This document shows, in pieces, positions 45,466 to 56,509 of a stretch of 64,000 nucleotides of DNA (positions within the stretch are counted from its first letter, which is position 1; every line of letters begins with the position of its first letter). Under the pieces are notes generated by a model. The model had not been told where the DNA came from, ran no database searches, and worked only from the letters and a program-made list of their open reading frames with translations. Position numbers and translations under genes: made by a program. The DNA comes from Diphasiastrum complanatum (lineage: Eukaryota > Streptophyta > Lycopodiopsida > Lycopodiales > Lycopodiaceae): assembly GCA_029204225.1 (NCBI GenBank), contig CM055114.1:17525849-17589848 (forward strand). Direction: 5' to 3'.

Positions 45466-45913
45466 GTCTTACTCTTGAGGTCCTTAAGTAAAAAGAATTT
45501 GACCTTCAAACTTTAATGGGCCCACATTTTCTTTGCGACCAACATTTTTTTTCACGAACCACCAACAAGTTGTTTGACGACCAACTATTAGAATGAACCC
45601 ATGTCAAGTATACCAACCCTAATCCTATTGTTAGAAGGAAGACCTAACCCTAACCCTAACCTTATAACATTTAAGAGCGTTCGTTTACAGTTGAAAATTA
45701 TCTTGTTATAATTATTGTTGATTTTATGTTAAGTGCGTTCTTTGCGAATTTCAGCGTGTAGTCCTATTGGTGTTGGCATAGTCTGTTTAACTCTTTCTAT
45801 GACTAGCATAGCATAATGTAAAATTTTTGTTTGTAGTGTTATTTTTACGTTTATATTTTTGTTTTTGTCTATGCTTGGCATAGGACTATAATAAAAAATT
45901 TTAAATTTTTGCA
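45466..45913. promoter_or_regulatory. Shared promoter region of the divergent gene pair
   Basis: 448 bp separate the two proposed start codons. The region holds two variant palindromes (45798 and 45869) and a short telomere-like run, CCTAACCCTAACCCTAACC, at 45643-45661. No clear TATA box was identified for either gene. The divergent layout with a common spacer suggests joint regulation. Confidence 0.45.
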
Positions 45914-48900
45914 ATGACAAGTAGTTTTTTTTTTTCTATTCCTATTGTTGTAACTCAATACATAGCCACATCTGAGTCATCCTCCTCTGATATTCCTAAT
46001 GAAAGTTACTATTATGAAGTCACTCCTTCAGGTTCTCATCCTAATACCCTTTGTGTTTCTCCTTCAACAACATCATTTGAAATTCCTCATTTTACTACTT
46101 TTCAGAAAATGACACCTTTAACACAACTTGTTACAAATTTGAGTTTTTCGTCTTAAGATTCAGATGTTATAAAAATAACATTGCAAGATCATTTTGATGA
46201 ATCAGAAGAGTTAGTCAGTGATGATTCACTGGATTCAATTCACTCAATCACGGATTCAAGCAAATCTATAGATCCCCGTCAATCAATTCATGTTCGACCA
46301 TATTCGAAGAAGGTCCACTTCTCAAATCCAAAATCTAGTCAAATCCAAAAGAGCTATATTTGTTGAGAATCTTCATTCTTCTGACACTATTGAACTTGCA
46401 GAGGCAAACCAACAACAACTTGATGTTTAGGCAGATATTCTCACACCTTCTAAACCTGTTTACATAAATACAGATGTCACGGGGTCCATTTACAAATCTG
46501 ATTTCTAAAGAAAAGAAAGATATAAGAGAGACTTGAAATCTTCATCTATTTTGACAAAACGTCAAAAACATTTAACTACAAGAGAGGAGATTCGAAAGGT
46601 ACGATGCATTATTTGTTGTTCATCTTGTTGCTTGTAGAAATTAAACAACAAAGAGATCGAGGAGTTGACATCCAATTTTTTTTTTGCAAAGTAAAGATGA
46701 AAAGATTTACTATTTGTGTGCCATAGTGAGACCCGACAAAATCTCGTATGCATATTTTTTAAATACAACAGAGGTTTGTCAAAAAGCCTACAAAGTTGTT
46801 CATGCAATTGGAAATTCACGTCTTCAAAGAATGCACACACGACTTCAAAAAGATCCAACATTGCGTTGATCGTTGCAGGTAAAACTGTGTCTTTGGATGT
46901 TTTGAATCCTACGGCTTGGCTAAAGTATTTTGTGGATGTGCATGGAGAAAAGTTACCAAATTCATTATATTTTCACCTACCGGATAATTTTACAAAATTG
47001 GAGATATTTTTGATGTACAAGGAGTTCGTTAAGAGAAAAAATGTTGCCTATTTAAGTTACTCATATTTTCTTACAATTTGGAAGAGAGATTTTGGTTCAG
47101 TGAAAATTTCTAATTAAGTATTTTAAAAACTTTATTTTTTTGTTAATTTTTTAGTTTTCAAATTATTAATGTTATGATACTATCATAATTTTATTGAATA
47201 TATTAACTGTTACATTTTGTAGTGGATGTTGCAAAAGTGCTTCAAGTGCATAGAGATCAACAAACAATGGAAAAACAAAAATTAGTAAAACATCAAAAGA
47301 AATGTATGGAATTTTTACAAAAGTATCTGGGCCTTGTCATCAATGGCATGGATCAGAAGAAAACGATGTTACCTCATTTCGTTAGAGTGCCAAAAAATTT
47401 GAACGAGACAGATTTATTCAGGTTCATCTCGTTGGAGCACTTGTGTTTAATGGCACATTGGAGTCAAAAGTGTTTTTCAATTATTACAATGTTCGAAATG
47501 ATCCAAATTTGACCATCACCATTGTACAAAAGATAATTTGTGAATTTGGTATTAATCTTCTAAAAATACTATATTTGCAACTGGACAACACTGCTAAGGA
47601 AAAATAAAAATCAAACTGTACTAGCTTGCTTGTCCATGTTGGTAGAGAAAAAAGTTTTCAAAAAAATAAAAATAGGATTTTTGTTGGTGGATCATACCCA
47701 TGATCAAATTGATCAGATGTTTAGTTGTTTTTTCCAAAAGACTAAGACACAAGAAGACATTTTTTTTACCAGTGCTTCAAAGCATTGTTGAAGAATCATA
47801 CGTGCCAAAGCCCTAGGCACACATATGGTTTTCGTGAATATATTAAGGCGTCCAATGACACAAGTCGTTGTGTTGCTTCAACATCAGTTCAAAATCAAAT
47901 GTAATGAAACTGGCATCACATTGCTATGGGGCAAACAATTTTTAAGTTCAGTTTCATGGTTACCTGTTGATGGAATACGGTTTTTGCTCAGTATACCATA
48001 TGGTCAAATCAAGTTTGCTACGTTGTCTCCCTTGAAGTCCATGCTAGAGGAACAAAAAGCACAAAGAGAGCATCGTGAGGTTGACCTATTTGCCTTGTTA
48101 AATTTTTTGGAATCAAGTATTCAAACAGCTTATCAATTTTTTGATGAGTTTGATCAACATCGGTGGATGGACATTTTCGATGAACAAAAAATCAGTTTGC
48201 TCAATCTTGAACATGCATCAACAACTGAAGATTTTCAATGGCCTCATAAATTAGGAACTTTAACAAAAATTGTCGAACCTTCAAATCTACCTCGAGATAA
48301 TGATTTCTTGGAGCTTGTGCAAGGCGAGGAACGTGAAATTTGTTTGGGCTCAAGGAAGAATAGACAAAGTGTAAAAGCTACAAAAATGAAGTGGCATGGT
48401 GATCGGAATGAAATCCAAATTGGATGCCTTGTTGCACTTCTAGTTTTAGTAAACAATGAAGGACATCTATTTTGGATTGCCAAAGCACTTGGTTTCATTC
48501 AAAACAACAATCAGGCCAAAGTACTACATGTCCATTGGTTGCGCAGCACTTCAACAAATGCTTTTTTGGGAAGGTACGATCTTGAAATGTTGCAAGTAGA
48601 TCCAAAGAGCAAGAGAAAACGATTGCCAAGGAACCAACCGAGGATTGATGATTTGAATTTACAATATGTAGATGTTTTGGCTTTTAGTTTTGAGTTAACA
48701 ATGACCAATCATCTACGAAAGTCAACTATAGCCATACTGAATGAACGACTTGAATTAATGAGACAACCATCGTCATCAACTCGTCAATAATAGAGAAAAG
48801 ATGACTTACAAGGTTTTTTTATTAACATTGGACGCAGATTCTAAAGACGATATGCCAGTCGACTTTGATGAAGAAGACGGGTCTTCCACCTCATCAGTTG

Positions 48901-48952
48901 AAAATGAGAGTGTTCAAAATATGCCAAGTTCTGAATTGAGAGACAATCAGTG
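45914..48952 (+). pseudogene. DUF7869-like DDE transposase gene, decayed
   Basis: The ATG at 45914 opens a Ser-rich N-terminus with one TAA at 46154 and a frameshift near 46340. Next come NTTEVCQKAYKVVHAIGNSR, then WLKYFVDVHGEKLPNSLYF and SYSYFLTIWKRDFGSVKIS. After a possible intron (acceptor near 47221) follow KCFKC, GLVINGMDQKKTMLPHF (about 47333-47380), ILYLQLDN (47584) and DHTHDQIDQMFS (47688-47725). These match the acidic positions of DUF7869/transposase-like proteins, where the first motif normally reads DGMDQ; here Asp is Asn. A long open frame, 47825-48790, holds the C-terminal domain (IGCLVALLV...FWIAKAL...KVLHVHWL). An acidic tail runs to 48952. Many lesions mean no activity. The family name is recalled from pattern, not searched. 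Confidence 0.65.
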
Positions 48953-49280
48953 AAAATTCCTTAGAAAATATACTTTGAAAAAAATATATATATAATATAA
49001 TTTAAGCTCTTTTGTATTTTAATGGAGTTTGGACTTCCAAAAATCATGTGTTGTCTTGAAATGCTATGTGGTATGTAATTATGATGCTTTTATGAAATTC
49101 GCACAAAAAATCTACAATGCTTTATTGAAAATAGACACTTTTTAACATTTTTTTTAGATTGCAAATTAGAGAATCCTTGAGAAAAACCATGATTTTGGCC
49201 TAAAACTAGGACCATTAAAAAATACCAAAAAAGTTTACTTTTTTTTAGATCAAAGTCCCAAAACAAATGTCATTGTGTTT
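48953..49280. other. Right non-coding end of the transposon-like unit
   Basis: AT-rich, with no gene. Its last bases, read inward from 49280 on the minus strand (ACACAATGACATTTGTTTTG), loosely resemble the left end (TAACATCATGAAGACCCATT). This may be a decayed terminal inverted repeat. Confidence 0.4.
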
Positions 49281-49470
49281 GTCACTCCTCAAGCCCTTCA
49301 TCTTTGTAGAAAATTGAACCTCCCTTGCAATCTTGAACTTGACAAAGACATCAAACACCTCATCTTTGCTCTTTAGTAGACAGACCCAACAAAATCTACT
49401 AAATTCATCAAAGAAAGTCACGTACATCTTAGTGTGAAATTTTGGCATGTGTGAACTTCCCAACACACCT
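49281..49470 (-). pseudogene. Copia-7 integrase, N-terminal side of the core
   Basis: The minus-strand frame shows YVTFFDEFSRFCWVCLLKSK and ends KMKGLRSD at 49281. This is the integrase core up to the second catalytic Asp. Its continuation is at 35177-35370. Upstream of about 49470 similarity is lost, and Copia-5 is inserted 60 bp further on. Confidence 0.85.
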
Positions 49471-49536
49471 TACAAGGATCTTATGAGATGTTGTGATTTC
49501 ACATGAATGATCAAAGAACAGATTACTTGACAATTC

Positions 49537-49810
49537 ACTTGGAATTTGCTTTGCACAGGAACACAGATCATGCTACACAGTAACACAGACAGAAAACACT
49601 CTCCATAATAAGCTCACATAGCAACTGTATTTCTCAAAATAAAATTACATTGTACATATAGTTGTTCACTCAGACAACCCATGCATGACCCGCGTTGCCG
49701 TTGGCGGGACGCGTGTCCCATAGACTTGCCTCGTGGCGAGGCCAACTGATCCTTATCCATTGATAGGACCCACAGTACAGTAACACAGTGATTCTACTTT
49801 AATTCTAACT
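49537..49810 (-). repeat. Copia-5 3' LTR
   Basis: 274 bp; the sense ends are AGTTAGAATT and, at its far end, AATTCCAAGT (one base changed from the partner). It contains a GC-rich block near 49685-49740 (CGTTGCCGTTGGCGGGACGC). Confidence 0.9.
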
Positions 49811-49824
49811 CTCTCCCTTAAAGT
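49811..49824 (-). other. Copia-5 polypurine tract
   Basis: The sense strand reads CTTTAAGGGAGAG next to the LTR start AGTTAG. Confidence 0.85.
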
Positions 49825-49943
49825 CTATTTTTTATACAATCATATACATAGCTTTAAAGTCAACAAACTTTAAGTATAGAAAGCTTTGATCTAAACTTAT
49901 TAAACTTTTCTCCAGTAAGTGGCTTAGTGAAAATATCAGCTAG

Positions 49944-52900
49944 TTATTCTTTTGTGCTACAATGAACAACATGAATTTCACGACTCAGCAGCCTCTCACG
50001 TATAAAGTGATACTGAATCTCAATGTGTTTAGTTCTCGCATGGAACATTGGACTCTTTGCTAGCTGAATGCCACTCTGACTGTCGCTATGTAAAGTCGTG
50101 GGATTTTTCTGCGTCATGCCAATTTCTTCCAAGATTTGTCTCAACCATATAGCTTCCTGTGCTGCACTACACATTGTCTTATACTCTGCTTATGTGGTGG
50201 AAAGAACAATTGTACTTTGCTTCTTACTAGACCAGGAAAAACAACTACCACAAAACTGGAATACATACCCTGTGGTGGATCTACGATCATCATAGTCACC
50301 TCCCCAATCCGCATCCACATAGCCACACAACTCAGGTAAACCATCATGCTTCACGTAAATCAAGCCATACTCTGAAGTGCCTTTCACATAACGCAAAATG
50401 CGTTTAGCCGCCTTCCAACGCATTCCCGTAGGTGCTGCCATAAACTGACTTACAATGCCAACAACATAGCATATATTTGGTCTAGTCGTGGTAAGGTAAA
50501 TCAAGCTCCCTACTAACTGTCTATACAGCGTAGCATCAAATGACTGTGACTCATCAAGCTTAAAAAGCCTTTTACCTGGTTCAATAGGAGTGTTTACTGC
50601 TTTGCAATCCTGCAACCTAAACCTGTGCAGCAACTCTTTGACATACTTCACCTGTGTTAAACCCACTTCGTGTCCTTTTTGTCACACTTCTACTCCAAGG
50701 CAGTAGTAATGCATCAGGCTGAGATCTATCATCTCGAATTGTTCCATGAGGTCTTTCTTGATTATGTCTGTTATGATCCTGGAAAGTCATCCATGTCGCG
50801 GCTCTCCAACAATCTCTCAAACCACTTAGGGAGCTTCATGTCAGGTGATCGGCTTCCTGGTGAAAATGTATCCCACGGTACATCCTTCTCCTTGTGTTTG
50901 TCACCTGCAACTTCAATCCTTCTTGCACCAAAAGGTTTGTCCCTACCTCTCCGACCTGTCTCTTGAGGTTGAGTAGTAGTATCTTGAGATGTATCCTCAT
51001 GTTCATCACTCGGAAGGTCAATGAATGGATCATCATCAGGTGGTATCCTCACTATACCATTTTTTCCACTGGATGTGTCTATCTTCTTAGCATCCTCGTC
51101 TTCATACATCTTGGATTCATCAAAGATAACATCACGACTTATATGGATTTTGTTTTCCACTGGATCAAAACATCTATAGCCCTTCACATGATCATCATAT
51201 CCTAGGAATATGCACTTGATAGCTTTTACATCAAGTTTACGTCTTTCTTTCTTAGGAATGTGTACAAAGGCCTTACATCCAAAGATTTGCAAGTGGTTCA
51301 CCTTTGGCTTCTTCTTCGTGAATGCTTCATCAGGTGTTATTTTTGGTATGACAATGGTAGGACTTCTATTCTGAAGATAGACTACCGTGCTACATGCTTC
51401 TGACCAAAAATCTTTTGATAGTTGCGTAAATTGTCTTTTAATCTCACATTGATCACAAAGATCATTGAAGTCATTAGACTTGTACTCACCTCCACTATCT
51501 GATCTTAGGACTTTGATCTTCCTACCTATCTAATTTTCGACTGATGCTTTGAAGCTCTTGAAGTTATCAAATGCATCTGATTTCATCTTCAAGAAGTAGA
51601 TCCACGTCTTATGTGACATATCATCAATAAAGGTCATGAAATAGAAGGCTTTACCTAAGGACATGGTCCTCATAGGCCTGCATAAATCTGTGTGAATTAA
51701 ATCCAGGATGTTCTTTGCTCTTGCAACACCCTCTTTATTGAACTTCTCTCGATGCTGCTTCCCATGTACACAAGATTCGCACATCGATTTCAAGTGATCT
51801 TCTATGGTAGGCAATCCTGTTACCATCTCCAATTTTCTCATCAAACTGACGCTTCCCAAGTTTAAGTGACCAAGCCTTTATGCCACAACTTAATTTGCGA
51901 TGGAATGGATGATACAAGTCCATGTTGCCCCTTAATTGTAGCATTCAATATGTATAGTTTTGTATTGGGCTCTCTTACTCCATCCGCAATAACTTTGAAC
52001 TTTTGGTTTACATCCTTCACAAAGCAATGATCATGGGCAAATTCTACTTTCAACTTTTGATCAGTAATGACTCCAACATAAAGTAGATTTTTCTTCAAAC
52101 CTGGTATGTAAAGTACCTCCCTGATCATCCTGCTTTTGCCATCAGGTAGTTGGATTGAAACGACGCCTATCCCCTTGATCTTGCACACCTCACCATTTGC
52201 TTGTGAAACAGATGTTCTATTATCCAACACTTTCAAACTACTGAACCAATTCTTGTTATCTTTCATGTGTCTTGTAGCTCCCGAGTCAATATACCATGCC
52301 TGATCATCTTGATTAGATGACAATATAGATATGAAGATGCTAGAGTCTTCAATCTCACCCTCATCGACAAGGTTACCTACTTGTTTTGGTTTTCCCTTGT
52401 CTGTATGCTAGGAATTTGCGACATTCACTCTTCCAATGGTCCTTTTTACCACAATGGAAGCACTTGTCTTTCTTCTTAGTTTTACTGGAAGATCCCTCGT
52501 CCTCCTGAGACTTGGCAAATTGCTGCTTAGACTTCTTCTTGCCCTTGCCCTTGCCTTGTTTAGGGCGTGTCGCAAGTGTCTGATCGCCAGTATTTTGACG
52601 TCTAGCTTTCACCATTTCTCGTAGTTGCTCTTCCTACATCAAGATTCCTGTGAGCTCATCAAAGGTTGGCAATCTTTCTCTTGATGCTATTCCACTCACA
52701 AACATCTGATAGGGTTCCGTAATACCACACAATGCATTGTGCACCAGCTCCACATCGTGTATGCGCTCACCAATAGAATGCAGTTCATCTTTCATTGTCT
52801 TGATTTTGGTCATGTACGTCTGAATGTGCTCTCCTTGTTCCATGCGGGCAGTATTCAACTTTGACTTCAGAAACATGATTCTTGACGGATTTGACGTCTC

Positions 52901-53190
52901 AACTACTCCTTTAGCACATCCCATGCCTGTCTGGGTGTAACAGCATCACAAATGTGGGTAATGATGTGATTCTTCACTGACAAGTTAATGAAGGTCAAAG
53001 CTTTCCTCATCTTTTTGTCGAACACTTTGATATTTGCTTCATTTGGCGGCCTTCTCTCGTCACCTGTGACGACTTCCCACACGTCTTTCTCCATCAGTAT
53101 GTTTTTCATTTTGAATTTCCACACTGCATAGTTAGAAATCCCATCCAATTTGCTACTTTCACTCAAAATGGACTCTCCCATGTTTGCCAT
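49944..53190 (-). pseudogene. Copia-5 gag-pol with RT core deleted
   Basis: Gag starts at 53190 (SKLDGISNYAVWKFKMKNIL) and is broken near 52905 and 52630. The zinc knuckle CFHCGKKDHWKSEC is near 52450. The protease WYIDSGATRHM (52290) and integrase follow (CESC, HTDLCRP, MTFIDDMSHKTW), with breaks near 51860, 51530 and 51300. The frame 50771-51301 holds KIHISRDVIFDESK and ends at DMDDFPGS. The next recognisable part, DIIKKDLMEQFEMIDLSLMH, belongs after the RT catalytic site. About 200 codons including YVDD are therefore missing. RNase H (49944-50666) has RPNICYVVGIVSQF and CGYVDADWGG. Confidence 0.9.
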
Positions 53191-54499
53191 CGCAAAACTG
53201 CTTGAAACTTCTGCCGTAGGCTAAAACCAGTATGTCGAGGCCAACAATGATGTCAGAAGTTGAAAATAATGACCTGCACTTTTTTCCTCACCAGGTCACT
53301 CACGCTTTTCCACCAATTTGAAAGCCAAATCGGCGTCGCCTTCCGAAATGCACTCAATCGTCAACTCCCAACAACGTGCCCAATGGAATGGTGAAATCAC
53401 TTATAGCACACTCCGAACACTTTCTCCGCTGCAATCACTCTGTTTTGCTGTACCGTACTTGCAGGTACAGTCCAGGTGCCCTTCGTTTGGAGGTTATAGC
53501 CTTTCGTTTGGGTCAAAACGGGCAAAGGACCCAAAAATAGGAACTTTTCTAGTTTTTGAACTGTTTCTTCACCTTGAAGAAACTTCACTCTTCACTTGTG
53601 AAGGGACCCAGTTCCAATTTCAATATGAAAATTCTTAATGAAGTTGAAGGCCAAAATGCACTTCGCTTCTTCAGGGCCCTCTTCAACAACCCTTTAGACT
53701 CCATCCAATGGTTGATTCTGGTCCAACCGTGGATATCCCTTCTGGATAGCACGAACTGAGCCATAGATCTTGTAGCTTTTCTATCTAACGGATTTGAGCA
53801 CTCTTGTGCACTAATGGAGAGTCTTGTAAGCGCTACCTACTCCGAAACGCTATTGCTTCACCCTGGTTCCACGCGCGAACAGTCCGCAACCTCCCTGTCT
53901 ACGGCCGCACCTCCCCACACTCGTTTTTGCTTGATCTAACTCGCCTATGGATCGATTTGAGCACAATCTGAGGCCTGGAGCAGGGTCGTTCTACTGATAC
54001 CAAGTCTGTAGAGTGTTCACTCAATAAATTCCATGGAGAAACGGTGATTTTAGCTCAACTTCACAAAGTGGCTTTTTTCACCTTTTACTGCAAATCTGCT
54101 AGGTTGACTGTCTGGAGACAAATCTATGACATAAACCTCAGAATCTCTCCATGGCTGGTTGACAATGTGATTAGCTTCCTTCTTGTCCTTACGGCATCCA
54201 AAACGGTGCACAAACAGCGAAGAAATCACCAGTTATGTATAAAAAATCGTAACCCCAAACCCGGTTTCAATTTTCAGCTGGCTTCAAAATTGTCAATTTT
54301 TCACCAAATTTTTTCCTGTCTGATGCTATGCACAGGCTAATAATCCCTCTGTTGAGCTTGGCAAGCCTCTATAAACTAGAAACCGTGCACCAGTGCTTCT
54401 CTTTCCATCTTCAACCCGCCGTAAACCCCGAACTCTCAGAAGACAGTTCTCCCGAAGCTCTCTTCAACGACGATACTATACTATGTACACTCCCTGTAC
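53191..54499 (-). other. Copia-5 leader between primer-binding site and gag
   Basis: About 1.3 kb without a recognised frame, unusually long for copia. Short plus-strand frames here (for example 53318-53638) have no similarity I recognise. Confidence 0.6.
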
Positions 54500-54512
54500 G
54501 GCTCTGATACCA
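54500..54512 (-). other. Copia-5 primer-binding site
   Basis: The sense strand reads TGGTATCAGAGCC with no gap after the LTR end CTAAGT. Confidence 0.95.
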
Positions 54513-54786
54513 ACTTAGAATTTGCTTTGCACAGGAACACAGATCATGCTACACAGTAACACAGACAGAAAACACTCTCCACAGCAAGCTCACATAGCAA
54601 CTGTATTTCTCAAAATGAAATTACATTGTACATATAATTGTTCACTCAGGCAACCCATGCATGACCCGGGTTGCCGTTGGCGGGACGTGTGTCCCATCGA
54701 CTTGCCTCGTGGCGAGGCCAACTGATCCTTATCCACTGGTAGGACCCACAGTATAGTAACACAATGATTCTACTTTAATTCTAACT
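54513..54786 (-). repeat. Copia-5 5' LTR
   Basis: 274 bp, partner of 49537-49810, with the TSD AATTC at 54787-54791. Confidence 0.9.
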
Positions 54787-54791
54787 AATTC

Positions 54792-56509
54792 AAGACAAGA
54801 GCACACAATAGCATATCACAGGCTCAAAAAACTAAGTATTCACTATGAGAGATAAGCATCAGAATATTTTCTAAGTGCTTATTATGGAGAATTCAGCTTG
54901 CTCTTGAGTAGAGAGATAATGTACAACCAAAATGACACTTTTAGAGAAAGAATCCACTTTACTCATCAAAATTCACAATGTAGAATGCTATACAAAAAAA
55001 CTCTCATCATGAGGCTCAAGTTCCTAGGTGGATTTCCATGTGTCCAAATGTTGATCGACAACTTCTAGTTAGCTCTACTATCATAGATCCACATCTCAAA
55101 GTGCATGCATGATGTGGCAAGAATTGCATATCTACTTCCTAGACATGTGTAGAATTTTCCTACTTACACTTGTTGGATTATTCTCCTACTTATCGACTAA
55201 TCGACATTTTAATCTTCGTCCAATTTTTATACAGACCTATAGATTTCTTTGTGTTTTTACACAGTCTGCATAACTACTCGGAAACGGCTCAGAGTGTTGG
55301 CATTTTCGAGATTTTCGTCTTTCGAGATTTTCTCTCACTTCGGGTTTTTCGCAAAATGCCAGATGCCTCAAATGATTAAGGAAATGACATTGGCAAAGAC
55401 CTTCACGTTTTCACATTTTTCGCATGACAGTTTACGTTCATTTTTGCAAAGTAATAGTTTACGTTTAAATCTGTAGACAAACTGCTTATGACCAAAGCCA
55501 CCGACTTGCATTAATTCATCAGCATGTAATTCCTGAGAAGTCCTAAGTGGATGGATGCCAGCACATCACAGCCAACTGGATGACACATTTGACGACCTAA
55601 TTGCTTTTGTAATAAGAACTCCTTAAGGAGCCAAACACAAAGCAGCATCAAATCTAAATGGTTATGATCTGCTACTAAGCCCTGCACATGTACCTGATGT
55701 TAAGCACAAAACCAATCATGAGAAAAAGAAGAATCAGCAATCACATTCATACACAAGTACCCAAACTGGATGCGTGAAGATGGAGCATAGAAGGAAATGC
55801 AAATAGTAGGATCTTCAATTATCAAAGCAACAGCATCACGTTACAAATCATATGCTTTTGAAACTTGTGGAGGAGGCTCCTCTGAATACTCACGAGTGGA
55901 TGAACCACATTCTATAACATTTTGGGTTCCACCTATTAATTTGCACATTATTAGGAGGTCTCTTCCTAAACAAATACATCTCAAGTTTGAGAGGGCCCAA
56001 ATTACTATCTCCCGCATGGTTTTCCATCTTTTGGGAATTACCATGGGACTCACAAAATATACGACTTAGCCTAGCACTAGTAATTCTCGTGCTCTCAGAC
56101 TCGGCTCTTAACATCTCCACTGGAAGCCCTTTTGAGTGGTGAGGCACTACATCGACACCTCGGGGCGTGGCATCAACTAACAAATGAAACTCCCTAGAGG
56201 ATCAACCACCTAAAGTACTCAATGCTGACATAAGCATGATCAACATAGGTACTGAAGGAAGTCCTAAAAATCTCAAGGTAGGAGCGCATTTGACAGATAT
56301 GAGAAGGGAACTTATAATTCATTATTTTGAAAGTACCGACATGTCTTTGCCTGGGATTATACTGATCTACCAGGGATACCTCCATAATTAGTAACACATC
56401 CTATACACTTAAAAGAAGGAAGCAAACCAGTACGATAGAAACATAGACGACTACCCAACCATTTGAGAGATAGAGTATTTACCGAATTAGAAAGACTGAG
56501 ATCTGCTGG
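54792..56509. other. Unassigned region
   Basis: It contains TTTCGAGATTTTCGTCTTTCGAG-type short repeats near 55300-55335 and TTTTTCGCA words near 55345 and 55415, like those at 30140 and 32815. Minus-strand frames of 60-97 codons at 55890-56183 and 56194-56397 have no recognised domain but could be gag remnants of Gypsy-2 or another element. Confidence 0.3.

Larger units (their letters stand above)
42530..45883. repeat. Dispersed palindrome family TATGCT-N-AGCATA
   Basis: About 17 copies, perfect or with one or two mismatches, at approximately 42531, 42576, 42623, 42663, 42713, 43317, 43376, 44463, 45018-45050, 45069, 45110, 45152, 45193, 45234, 45299, 45798 and 45869. All lie in proposed introns or in the intergenic region of the transposon-like unit. 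I saw none elsewhere in the window. The centre base varies (T, A, C or G) while the arms are conserved. Arms sometimes change together, as in TACGCT/AGCGTA at 42576 and CTAGGCT/AGCCTAG at 45069, which argues that the palindrome itself matters. Confidence 0.85.
35371..49280. mobile_element. DNA-transposon-like unit with ParB-methyltransferase and DUF7869-like transposase genes
   Basis: The borders are inferred from the split copia integrase: the right flank ends at GLRSD and the left flank resumes at NGGKYIS, with ACAA (sense of the integrase) at both edges as a candidate 4-bp duplication. Subtracting Copia-4 and its TSD leaves about 8.4 kb. Inside are two divergent genes with a 450-bp shared promoter region: a methyltransferase (minus) and a transposase (plus). 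A palindrome, TATGCTNAGCATA, is scattered through introns and spacer. Terminal inverted repeats are weak at best (ACAYCAWTGA-like at both ends). Both genes are broken. A host segment carried by some other route is the main alternative. Confidence 0.7.
49537..54786 (-). mobile_element. Copia-5: element with atypical LTR ends and RT deletion
   Basis: Two 274-bp LTRs (49537-49810 and 54513-54786) are flanked by the perfect TSD AATTC (49532-49536 and 54787-54791). The primer-binding site (54500-54512) and polypurine tract (49811-49824) abut the LTRs exactly, which fixes the borders: the sense strand starts AGTTAGAATT and ends AATTCTAAGT. These are not TG...CA. The LTRs differ at about 14 positions (about 5%). 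The RT core, including YVDD, is missing. Confidence 0.9.

Noticed and set aside
46599-46637. A 39-nt intron in the transposase gene (GT...AG)
   Set aside because: Splicing it would join frames, but 39 nt is shorter than usual plant introns. A short indel history explains it as well.
48800-48952. Independent small gene after the transposase
   Set aside because: The acidic 50-codon frame starts right after the transposase stop, one frame away, and is better read as the frameshifted C-terminal tail.
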